In this document: positions 36,648 through 43,881 of the stretch, one piece after another
Layout: each line of letters opens with the position of its first letter
Position numbering within the stretch: the stretch's first letter is position 1
Made by a program: the position numbers and the translations under genes
Notes under the pieces: generated by a model
Told to the model about the DNA's origin: nothing
Database searches by the model: none
The model's input: only the letters and a program-made list of their open reading frames with translations
Assembly: GCA_963823245.1 (NCBI GenBank)
Contig: CAWGKQ010000008.1
Span: forward strand, 620,001-684,000
Length of the DNA stretch: 64,000 nucleotides
From: JAWVFM01 sp963823245
GTDB taxonomy: Bacteria > Actinomycetota > Thermoleophilia > Solirubrobacterales > 70-9
Direction: 5' to 3'

Positions 36648-37262
36648 TCAGTTGGCCTCGCGCTCGCGCTCGGTTGCCCGCTCGTCGTGGAATCCGGCGG
36701 CGCGTCCTTCGCGCTGCGCGCGCTCCTCAGCCTCGGCGGCGCTTCGTTCGCGCTCCGCCGCCGTCTGGGCGTGCTCCTCCGCGATTTCGCGCTCACTTTC
36801 CGCAACGCGGTAGGTCATCTCGGCGGCGCGGCGCTCGCGATGCTCGCGCTCCTCAGCCTCGGCGGCGCTGTGTTCGCGCTCCTCGGCCCGTTTCGCGTGC
36901 TCCTCCGCGCGTTCGCGCTCACGTCTTGCCTGGTCGTGCTCTGTCGCGGCGACGCGACGTTCGCGCTGCGCGCGCTCCTCAGCCGCGACGGCGCTTCGTT
37001 CGCGCTCCTCCGCCGCCTGCGCATGCTCCCCGCCGATGGCCGCATCTTGCGCCGCGCGTTCGCGTTCTTTTCTAGCCTCGTCGCGCTTCTCCGTGGCTTT
37101 GACGGCGTGGGCGTCGGCTTCCTGGCGATGCCCGGCGGCCTCGCTGCGCAGTCGCTCGCGCTCGCGCCGTCGGCTCTCTGCCGCCCGTCGGGCCGCGACC
37201 AGCACCAGCACGACGACGATCAAGACGCCGATGACGATGGCGATGGCTGCGATCGTCGACAC
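36648..37262 (-). CDS. Membrane-anchored coiled-coil protein with internal repeats
   Basis: 204 aa: one N-terminal TM helix (IAIVIGVLIVVVLVLVAA), then an almost uninterrupted Glu/Arg/Ala coiled coil. At least three repeats of about 34 residues recur, each built on EHAQ-AEERERSA-AEERAQRERR. Such proteins may be structural, or artefacts of low-complexity drift. Here the clean TM anchor and the 4-nt gap to the AI-2E-family permease gene argue for a real partner protein. The function is unknown. Confidence 0.72.
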   Translation of the reverse strand: MSTIAAIAIVIGVLIVVVLVLVAARRAAESRRRERERLRSEAAGHRQEADAHAVKATEKRDEARKERERAAQDAAIGGEHAQAAEERERSAVAAEERAQRERRVAATEHDQARRERERAEEHAKRAEEREHSAAEAEEREHRERRAAEMTYRVAESEREIAEEHAQTAAERERSAAEAEERAQREGRAAGFHDERATEREREAN

Positions 37263-37405
37263 GTTTCCCTGTTACCCCAACTTGCGGCGCAAGATGCGCA
37301 GGGGTACATGCTGGGCCGCTCGGACGCGAGCCGCAAGACAAGTCGCTGCTCCCCTAACGAGCTCGGCCGCGAGGGCCCCGTCATCTCCCTAGCCTGAGAC
37401 CTTCG

Positions 37406-37648
37406 CTAGACCGGGAGCTTGCCGCGGGCGCGACGGCCGGTGCCGGCGCTGCGGTCGGCCGCCCGGCGCGAGCTCGAGAACGGCTTCTGCAGCCATCGGC
37501 CGAGACGCCCCGGCGCCGAGCCCCCGGCGCGCTGCCCGGCGCTGAGCGTCGCGTCGACGCCCCGCTGCGGCCAGATCGACAGTCGGGGCAGCAGAAACGC
37601 AAGGACCGCGAGGACGATGCAGACGGCCACGATGACGAGGATGGTCAT
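37406..37648 (-). CDS. Small single-pass membrane protein
   Basis: 80 aa from ATG 37648, which is preceded by AAAGGA. It has one N-terminal TM helix (LVIVAVCIVLAVLAFLLP) and a basic Ser/Arg-rich tail. I do not recognise a family. It lies 143 nt upstream of the coiled-coil/AI-2E pair on the same strand and may belong to that unit. Confidence 0.6.
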   Translation of the reverse strand: MTILVIVAVCIVLAVLAFLLPRLSIWPQRGVDATLSAGQRAGGSAPGRLGRWLQKPFSSSRRAADRSAGTGRRARGKLPV

Positions 37649-38039
37649 TGATTCCTTTCGCGCGGCTTGTACCCGCCTGGGGCTTCGGCCAAGCGCTTCA
37701 AGCCGCATCCGTCATTTGCGGCAATTCGCCTCGGTGAAGGCGCCGAGGTCGACTACCGGGGCCGTGGGGTGCCTACAGGGCCGAAGTTAGGAGCTCGACG
37801 ACGGGCTTGGGTTGCCACTTCTCGCCCCATGGTCCGCCGAAGCCTCCAGGCGGGGAGGCTGTGCGGTGTAACCGCGAGTCGACAGCGAGAAACCAAACAA
37901 ACGGGGGGGTCGGTGGCCACTGACGCTAACCGCTTTGTTTGCGCCGGCGTGGCCGAGGAGCCGGGACGCGGACGACGGTCTTGCCCTGCGTCTCCGGCCG
38001 CTGGCGCTCGACGATGCGGCCGCCCGAGCCAACGAAAAA

Positions 38040-38058
38040 CCCCCGCAGTTAGCGGGGG
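38040..38058 (-). terminator. Rho-independent terminator (minus strand)
   Basis: Read on the minus strand: GCCCCCGC-TAACT-GCGGGGG followed by TTTTT. It would end leftward transcripts entering from about 39 kb. Repeat copy 2 begins 17 nt to the right. Confidence 0.75.
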
Positions 38059-38074
38059 CTTCGTGAGTAGCGGG

Positions 38075-38137
38075 GGGCCCGCTACGTCTCCCACGGTGAC
38101 GCACGAATTGTGGAGGAGCTACGCGTGGCCGCGTAGG
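38075..38137. repeat. Dispersed repeat, copy 2
   Basis: Contains GGGCCCGCTACGTCTCCC, GGTGACGCACG and CGTGGCCGCGTAGG, shared with copies at 22407 and 54382. As at 54 kb, a hairpin and GAGTAGCGGG precede it. Confidence 0.65.
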
Positions 38138-38378
38138 GACTTTCGCTCCTCGTTCCGGGCGGAAGTGCAATGTCGCCACGCTGACGCCTCCTTCTCGTCA
38201 GGAGCGAGAGCGAGCTCGCCGCGAACCGAGACGCCCGCACCTCGCGCACGAGCGAGAACGAAGCGAGAACAGAGGAAAGCGCGCCGCAGGTCCTACGACC
38301 AATGTCGCCTTGAAACCCCGACCCGGGAGGGTCCATCGTTGGGTCCAATCGGAGAGCCATCCAGAGAGGACAAAGCAA

Positions 38379-38771
38379 ATGAGACGAAGCATCCCCATCC
38401 TTGCAACAGTGGCGCTCACCGCGCTAGCGGGCCCCGCCGCAGCCTCGGCAAGTGGCGGTGGCGGTGGCGGAACCGTTCGCAGCGCCGGTACGTGCACTGC
38501 GGCGAGCACCTCGAAGATCAAGGTCAAGCCCCGCGACGGCCGCCTCGAGGCGGAGTTCGAGGTCGATCAGAATCGCAACGGCGCCAAATGGAACTGGAAG
38601 CTGAAGGACAACTCGGCCGTTGTCTTCGATGGCACCGCGACCACCAAGCCCCCAAGCGGGTCCTTCTCCGTCGAGCGGAACATCAACGACTCCCCCGGTA
38701 GCGACGCCGTCGTCGGCATCGGTCGCAATCCCAAGAGCGGCGAGCGCTGCGTCGCCAAGGTCACGGTCTGA
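38379..38771 (+). CDS. Small secreted protein of unknown function
   Basis: 130 aa from ATG 38379, with GAGAGGA upstream. The signal peptide (RRSIPILATVALTALAGPAAASASG) leads into a Gly run and a mature domain of about 95 residues. This contains CTAASTSKIKVKPRDGRLE, EVDQNRNGAKWNW and a second Cys near the C-terminus (GERCVAKVTV), which probably pair. It looks like a small beta-sandwich. A strong terminator follows. No family is recognised with confidence. Confidence 0.75.
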   Translation: MRRSIPILATVALTALAGPAAASASGGGGGGTVRSAGTCTAASTSKIKVKPRDGRLEAEFEVDQNRNGAKWNWKLKDNSAVVFDGTATTKPPSGSFSVERNINDSPGSDAVVGIGRNPKSGERCVAKVTV

Positions 38772-38786
38772 GATCTGAGCCTACCG

Positions 38787-38825
38787 GGCCGACCTCAGGG
38801 GCGCCTCCCGCCCCCGGGGTCGGCC
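38787..38825 (+). terminator. Strong GC hairpin after the small secreted protein gene
   Basis: Outer arms GGCCGACC and GGTCGGCC enclose a second GGGGCG/CGCCCC pairing. It lies 16 nt past the stop codon at 38771. No T run. Confidence 0.65.
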
Positions 38826-38835
38826 GGCGGGCGAT

Positions 38836-39027
38836 TCACACGCGAGAGGAGCCCATGGCGGAGGCTCGGATCAGCCATGAGGTGCCGCACTCCACGCATC
38901 CGATCCAAGTGCCGTAGCGCGTGTACTCGATAAGGCGAAGGCGCATCGGGTCCGTGTGATCGCATACATCCGCGCCGGCCTGCGCCGGTTCGTGGCCGAG
39001 TTGCCACTTGCCCTTGAGCTCTGACAT
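38836..39027 (-). CDS. Small Cys-containing protein
   Basis: 63 aa from ATG 39027 (MSELKGKWQLGHEP start). It contains CDHTD and IGCVECGTSW, suggesting a small zinc-binding fold. The N-terminal extension of the frame is not accepted. The ribosome site is weak (GGAAAC). It is beside the tRNA-fragment region, so it may belong to mobile-element cargo. Function unknown. Confidence 0.45.
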   Translation of the reverse strand: MSELKGKWQLGHEPAQAGADVCDHTDPMRLRLIEYTRYGTWIGCVECGTSWLIRASAMGSSRV

Positions 39028-39268
39028 AACTGTTTCCAATCCAGCTGCGGATAGACCGATCGATTCTTGCCGGAGGCTGCCCAGAGCACGGGAACCCCCG
39101 GACAAGGACCTGGTTAAGCCACCGGCCAAGCTTCTTATTTCCTGCAAAGCGAGCATCTCCGTCGGCTGTTCGAGACGCCCGGAATGGACGAGAAGCGGGA
39201 ACCCAATGGCTTGGTGGAAGGTCGCAAATTTCCGCGGATTCCGTGCGTCGCCGTCAGGACCGATACCC

Positions 39269-39303
39269 GGCGGGATTTGAACCCGCGACCTCCGGGTTAT
39301 GAG
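39269..39303 (-). repeat. tRNA(CAT) 3' half, left copy (att-like)
   Basis: Read on the minus strand it runs from the anticodon loop CTCATAA through CCCGG, AGGTC and the T arm GCGGG-TTCAAAT-CCCGC. The CCCGG 3' anticodon stem fits initiator tRNA. The sequence upstream of the anticodon loop does not pair, so no 5' half exists. A direct copy of these 35 bp is at 50232-50266. Both are preceded on the + strand by CGATAC. Confidence 0.85.
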
Positions 39304-39371
39304 AAGCCCGTACGCTGGCTTGCTGCCTGCTCTGAGCCGCTCTCAGGCACGGTGAGCTGCTCTCAGATCAC

Positions 39372-39407
39372 CTGAGATTCGCTCAGTTCGGTACCACGGC
39401 TGGTACC
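39372..39407. repeat. 36-bp repeat with GGTACC pair, copy 2
   Basis: CTGAG-ATTCG-CTCAG hairpin then GGTACCACGGCTGGTACC, one mismatch from the copy at 23532. It ends 18 nt before the patatin gene. Confidence 0.75.
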
Positions 39408-39425
39408 ACGGGCTAACGTGCGTCC

Positions 39426-40541
39426 ATGGCCCTCGACCAACGACTCGACCTGTTCGCGATCAAGAACTGGTTTGAGCGGTACGGCGAGGTGGTCGATCTC
39501 AGCGCGCTCGTCGCGGACGCCGGCTTCCTGCGCCGTGCTCGCCGGGCTCTGCTGCCCCTGCCGCTGGTCGACCGCCCCGAGGAGATCGATGCCTCGAGCG
39601 TCTTCCCGCCGTTCCGTTCGCGGCCGATCCCGATGCTCCAGGGCAAGCGGGTGGTCCTCGTAGCTTCCGGCGGAGGCGGCGGGGCGGTCGCTCTGGTCGG
39701 AGTGGCGCGCGCGCTCGAGGAGGCGGGGATCGAACCCGCAGAGATCGTCGGCTGCTCAGGCGGCGCGATCTGGGGATCGATGTGGGCGGCTGGGATGAGC
39801 GCTCAGGAGATGGCTGAGTTCTCGCTCAGCTGGCGGCCAGAGGACTACCTCGACATCCAGTGGCTCAAGCTCCCCCGTTTCGCTCTGTCCGCACTGCGCG
39901 GCTTCACTGGCCTCGCCAAGGGCGAAGCCGTCGAGCAGCTCTTCGACAGACGGGTTCGCGGGATGGCCTGTGGCGAGACACCGATTCCCATCAAGACGAT
40001 CGTCTACAACATGGACCTCGGCCGGGTCGAGTACTTCGGGAGCCGCGAGACCCCGGACATCACCATCGGCCATCTGGTCCGGGTCGCGATCGCCCTGCCG
40101 CTGTTCATCGAGTCGGTCCCCGTTCACGGCCACCTTTATGTGGATGGCGGGATCATCGAGGTTTGGCCGATCCAGCCCGTTCTCGACGAGGGTGGCTACG
40201 ACCACGTGATCGGCGTCAACTTCATGTTGCCCGGCGGCCTCGAACCGAAGGACATCACCGGCTGGAAGGACAGGGTCGGCGGTCTGTTCGAGGCGAGTCG
40301 ACAGCTCCAGCAGGGCTATCACCTCGAGCTCGCACGGCGCGCCAGAGCTCAGCTGGGCGAGCGGCTCACGATGATCGACCCGGTCGAGGACTCGGAGCTG
40401 CACGGAACGTCGTTCTACGACCTCTTCCTCGATCGCGGCCACTGGCCGCGCCTGATGCGCCAGGGTTACGACGCAGCGAGCGAGGCCCTCCAGGCGTTCC
40501 GCGAAGAGGTCGCGGCGTCCGCGAGCACGGAGGCGCCGTAG
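39426..40541 (+). CDS. Patatin-like phospholipase
   Basis: A 371-aa patatin-family lipid acyl hydrolase. The oxyanion region is ASGGGGGAVALVG, the nucleophile motif GCSGG carries Ser111, and the dyad Asp is Asp240 in YVDGGII. A short N-terminal part (about 1-65) precedes the fold. There is no signal peptide, so it is cytoplasmic or peripheral. It would cleave phospholipid or neutral-lipid esters. It is the first gene inside the segment bounded by the two tRNA-derived repeats. Confidence 0.9.
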   Translation: MALDQRLDLFAIKNWFERYGEVVDLSALVADAGFLRRARRALLPLPLVDRPEEIDASSVFPPFRSRPIPMLQGKRVVLVASGGGGGAVALVGVARALEEAGIEPAEIVGCSGGAIWGSMWAAGMSAQEMAEFSLSWRPEDYLDIQWLKLPRFALSALRGFTGLAKGEAVEQLFDRRVRGMACGETPIPIKTIVYNMDLGRVEYFGSRETPDITIGHLVRVAIALPLFIESVPVHGHLYVDGGIIEVWPIQPVLDEGGYDHVIGVNFMLPGGLEPKDITGWKDRVGGLFEASRQLQQGYHLELARRARAQLGERLTMIDPVEDSELHGTSFYDLFLDRGHWPRLMRQGYDAASEALQAFREEVAASASTEAP

Positions 40542-40629
40542 GCCGGGCTCGCACCCGAGCCCGCCACGGTTTCGTTCGCAAAGGGATCCTGAACGTCACT
40601 CGATTTCTCTGCGGGAGCAAGCCCTGACC

Positions 40630-41127
40630 TTGGAAGCATCTGAAATCGACCAGCAATCAGGCCTTTCGCCGCGCGCGGCTGTGGCGATCCTCACCGCCGT
40701 GGCCGGGACGGCGGCGGCGGGCGGGGCAGCATCGGCGCCCATCATCTCGAGCCGCTGGTATCGCAAGCTCGATAAGCCGCCCTGGCAGCCTCCTGACGCC
40801 GTGTTCGGCCCCGTGTGGACCGTCATCTACGCGCTGATCGCAGCGTCGATGCTCACGGCGCGGCGCCGCGCTGGCAAGCCCGAGCAGGTGTTGTTCGTGC
40901 TCTACGGGAGCAACCTGGCCCTCAACCTGGCATGGACGCTGATCTTCTTCCGAGGTCGCAGCCCGCTCGCCGCTGGCGTCGAGATCGTCGTGCTCGAAGC
41001 CACCACGGTGGCGCTCGTCGTCCGCGCGTGGCCGATTTCCCGCCTGGCCGCGTTGTGCTTGGTGCCTTACGCGCTGTGGGTCGCGTTCGCCACAGCCCTT
41101 ACGTGGAGCATCGCCGCCCTTAACTAG
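40630..41127 (+). CDS. TspO/MBR family protein, copy 1
   Basis: 165 aa with five TM helices and the TspO signatures WYRKLDKPPWQPPDAVFGPVW, NLALNLAWTLIFF and LVPYALWVAFATALTW. TspO proteins bind tetrapyrroles and related ligands in membranes. The TTG start is chosen; the second copy at 61090-61611 has a similar TTGGAGGCA near its start. The N-terminus before the first helix is longer than usual. It follows the patatin gene by 88 nt. Confidence 0.92.
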   Translation: MEASEIDQQSGLSPRAAVAILTAVAGTAAAGGAASAPIISSRWYRKLDKPPWQPPDAVFGPVWTVIYALIAASMLTARRRAGKPEQVLFVLYGSNLALNLAWTLIFFRGRSPLAAGVEIVVLEATTVALVVRAWPISRLAALCLVPYALWVAFATALTWSIAALN

Positions 41128-41136
41128 CGAGCCGGG

Positions 41137-41161
41137 GTCGAGCACGAGACCCGCTCGACCA
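41137..41161. terminator. Hairpin between tspO and the opposing hydrolase gene
   Basis: GGTCGAGC-ACGAGACCC-GCTCGACC, an inverted repeat shortly after the tspO stop, without a T run. Confidence 0.45.
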
Positions 41162-41262
41162 CCAGCAGGCCCGCGGTGCTCACGCTGTCGTCCGCGTGAC
41201 GGCGGCTGCGAACCGCGGCTCGAGCTAGTCGTCGACGTCCTGCCATAGGTCGTAGAGCCAGT

Positions 41263-42336
41263 TCACGGCGGGGCGCACGACTCCGGCAGGTGCTCAGCAC
41301 TTAAACGTAGCTCGCGGCAGAGCGCGCCGACCATGGGCCATCGGTCGACCTGGGACTGATTGTGGGTGCCGACCAGCACCGCATCTTCCTCAGGCGCAAA
41401 GAAGGCGAAGGCGCCGATGAACCCAGTGTGGCCGATGAGCTCGACCCCTTCGACGACGACGCGTCCGGTCCCGAGGCCGTAATCGTCGTAGCGAACCATG
41501 TAGCCCGGCGGGAAAGCTGCGCCAGGCGTCCAGTCTTTGAGCTCCGCGAGGCCTTCTGGGTCGAGGATCCGCCCCGACCACAGGCCGCGGAGGAAGCCGG
41601 CCAGATCCGGGGCGGTTGTTACGAGACCCCCCGCCGCCCAGTCAATCGTCGGTGAGAGGGATGTCATGTCGATCTCCCCGTGGTAGTGGTGCGCGACCTC
41701 CCGTGCTCGCGGCTCCTCGTGGCCCTCCAGCCAGGTGTTCTCCATGCCCAGTGGGTCAAAGGCGATCTCTCGATAAATCGCGTGAAGGGGCCGACCCATG
41801 ATCTGCTCGAGCAGAATCGCGACAACGACGAAGCCGGTATCCGAGTATTGGAAGCCCTGTCCGGGCGGGAAAGGCGCCGTGCCGTGCTCGACCGCATCGT
41901 CGACGAGCTCGACCGGAAGCCAGGCGCGGTCAGGCGCTTGCCGAACGCGCTCGAAGAAGCCCTCCGCCCCAAAGTAGTTGGGGATTCCTGAGGTGTGCGA
42001 GAGCATCTGCCGGGGCGTCATTCGCTGTAGATCCTCGAGCGATCGCCAGCGCTCGAGCAGGGTCGAGTCCAGCTGGCCATCGAGGGGACCGTCGAGGTCC
42101 AGCTTGCCGTCGTGAGCGATCCTCACCGCGACTGGCGCCGTCACGGTCTTGGTCACGCTGGCGATACGGAATGCGTCGTCGGGTCGGAGGCTCCGGGCCT
42201 CGCCCTGGGCCAGAGCGCCCGCCGAGCCGCTCCATTCGAATCCCATGCTCGGCGCTTCGATGCGCGCCAGCGCGCCGGGTGCGCCGGCTGAGACCTGGTC
42301 TTCCAGCGCGGCCCGGAGACGCGCAGAGGCTCCCAT
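41263..42336 (-). CDS. Serine hydrolase, beta-lactamase/class C PBP-like family
   Basis: 357 aa from ATG 42336. Motif 1 SVTK (Ser60, Lys63) lies in FRIASVTKTVTAPVAV. A YSDTGF motif stands in the YxN position (Asp for Asn), and the third motif is HTG in IGHTGFIGAFAF. Members hydrolyse esters, D-peptides or lactams. No signal peptide is evident. The frame continues to a GTG at 42462, which would add 42 residues with no recognisable feature. GGGAG lies 11 nt before the preferred ATG. Confidence 0.85.
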   Translation of the reverse strand: MGASARLRAALEDQVSAGAPGALARIEAPSMGFEWSGSAGALAQGEARSLRPDDAFRIASVTKTVTAPVAVRIAHDGKLDLDGPLDGQLDSTLLERWRSLEDLQRMTPRQMLSHTSGIPNYFGAEGFFERVRQAPDRAWLPVELVDDAVEHGTAPFPPGQGFQYSDTGFVVVAILLEQIMGRPLHAIYREIAFDPLGMENTWLEGHEEPRAREVAHHYHGEIDMTSLSPTIDWAAGGLVTTAPDLAGFLRGLWSGRILDPEGLAELKDWTPGAAFPPGYMVRYDDYGLGTGRVVVEGVELIGHTGFIGAFAFFAPEEDAVLVGTHNQSQVDRWPMVGALCRELRLSAEHLPESCAPP

Positions 42337-42735
42337 GGACGCGGAGTCTCCCACGGCGGGTCCAGCCGTTCGCGACCGCGCCACCGGGACGATGCCTTCG
42401 AGTGAAGTGAGGGGCTGGGGCAAGGCCGGGGCCCCGAATGCGTGAGCGCCTTTGCCGCTCACGCCGAGCGCTTCGCCTGCACCTCTAGAGCTCGACGAGA
42501 AATAGTTCCACGACCTCCCTCGCGTCAGTTAGGGTGGGCGCTGGTCAGGATGACCAGATCAGCAGGAAAGGTCGACGTTATCCTCCATCGCAGGAAGCGC
42601 TCTCTGGCAGGGGTGCGCCTGGCGCCGAACTCGACTCGGCGTCGCACACAGATCTGTCCGACGACAGGGGTCGTCGAGCAATGCAGGAGATCGGCGCTAG
42701 GTCGGCCGGCCGGCGCCGTGAGGGAGTGAACGCAC
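42337..42735. other. Promoter region between hydrolase and monooxygenase genes
   Basis: If the hydrolase starts at 42336, this 399-nt stretch is non-coding or partly its N-terminal extension. It separates divergent genes and should carry both promoters. No repeat or RNA gene was recognised. Confidence 0.4.
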
Positions 42736-43881
42736 ATGGATGCCTCGGCCAAGGAACACCAAGTCGTGGTCGTCGGCGCTGGCCAGGCGGGCCTCGCCCT
42801 CGGCCATCTCCTTTCCAACCAGAACCGCGACTTCACCATCCTCGAAGCCGCCGACGAGCCAGGCGCCGCATGGCGCGGGCGCTGGGACTCGCTGAAGCTG
42901 TTCACCCCTGCCCGCTACAGCGGCCTGCCCGGCCTCGCTTTCCCGGGCGATCCTGACCGCTACCCAACTCGCGACGAGGTTGCCGCATATCTGGCTGATT
43001 ACGCGCGGCATTTCGACCTCCCTGTAGAGACCGGAAGTCGGGTCAAGCGGGTCACGAGGTCAAACGGGAACTACTCGATCGAGCTCGGCGACCGAACCCC
43101 CGAGGCCGAGCAGGTCGTAGTCGCTACCGGGCCATTTCAGGTTCCCTTCATTCCGCCCATCGCTAAGGGCCTCGGACCCGAGGTCACGCAACTTCATACC
43201 AGCGCCTACCGCCGCCCGGAGGACATCCCCGAGGGCCGCGTTGTTGTAGTCGGCGGCGGCAACAGCGGCTACCAGATCGCCGCCGAGCTCTCCGCCTCTC
43301 ACGAGGTCCACCTATCGATCGGGTCGCCGCAGAAGCCGTTTCCCCAGCGGCTGCTCGGTCGCGATCTCTTCTGGTACCTCGACGCCACCGGGATCATTCG
43401 CAAGAGCCGGGAGTCGCGGATCGGGCGCAAGCTCGAGGGCCGCGACACCCTGATCGGGTCGAGCCCGCGATCGATTCGCCGCCACGGAGTCCAGCTCCAC
43501 GGGCGGGCGGTCACGGCCGAAGGCTCGACGGTGACCTTCGAGGACGGGACCACGCTCGATTCCCGCACAGTGATCTGGGCCACCGGTTACCGCCTCGATC
43601 ACCCATGGATCGAGCTCCCGATCTTCGATTCCGGGGGCCGGCTTGAACACCGACGCGGTGTCACCGCTTCGCCCGGGTTCTACTTCCTCGGCTTGACCTG
43701 GCAGCACACCCGTGGCTCGGCACTGATCGGCTTCGTCAAGGACGACGCCGCCTACATCGCCGAGCAGATCAGCACCAATCGGCCGACTGTTGGAGCCTTG
43801 CATCGTGAGGCCGTCGGACAGCAGCCGGTCCTTGAAGTCCGGCAGCAGACCACCAGGAGATCCCATGACTACGCACACTGA
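42736..43881 (+). CDS. FAD/NAD(P)-dependent monooxygenase-like oxidoreductase
   Basis: 381 aa with two Rossmann motifs: VVVGAGQAGLALG (FAD, residues about 11-23) and VVVGGGNSGYQIA (NADPH, about 170-182). VVVATGPFQVP and VIWATGYRLD are the usual ATG signatures of flavin-containing monooxygenases and the CzcO-like group. It may oxygenate a small nucleophile or ketone. Its 3' end overlaps the multicopper oxidase start by 17 nt, so the two are co-translated. Confidence 0.88.
   Translation: MDASAKEHQVVVVGAGQAGLALGHLLSNQNRDFTILEAADEPGAAWRGRWDSLKLFTPARYSGLPGLAFPGDPDRYPTRDEVAAYLADYARHFDLPVETGSRVKRVTRSNGNYSIELGDRTPEAEQVVVATGPFQVPFIPPIAKGLGPEVTQLHTSAYRRPEDIPEGRVVVVGGGNSGYQIAAELSASHEVHLSIGSPQKPFPQRLLGRDLFWYLDATGIIRKSRESRIGRKLEGRDTLIGSSPRSIRRHGVQLHGRAVTAEGSTVTFEDGTTLDSRTVIWATGYRLDHPWIELPIFDSGGRLEHRRGVTASPGFYFLGLTWQHTRGSALIGFVKDDAAYIAEQISTNRPTVGALHREAVGQQPVLEVRQQTTRRSHDYAH

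Larger units (their letters stand above)
37649..38378. other. 730-nt intergenic region with inverted repeats
   Basis: No convincing gene. Around 37825-37950 the sequence looks structured, with CAAACAAACGG facing CCGCTTTGTTTG and a GCGGTGTAACCGC hairpin. A terminator at 38040-38058 and dispersed-repeat copy 2 follow. A riboswitch was considered, but no consensus could be matched. Confidence 0.45.
39028..39425. other. Junction region with tRNA fragment and repeat
   Basis: No protein gene is seen. It holds the initiator-tRNA-like 3' half (39269-39303) and the GGTACC repeat copy 2. The sequence TGTTTCCAATCCAG near 39029 recalls the TTTCCAG pairs beside the tRNA-Val fragments near 61 kb. Confidence 0.55.

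Noticed and set aside
37825..37960. Possible riboswitch (cobalamin or c-di-AMP type)
   Set aside because: Hairpins and short matching words exist, but the conserved core of neither class can be aligned, and the + strand gene downstream is more than 400 nt away.
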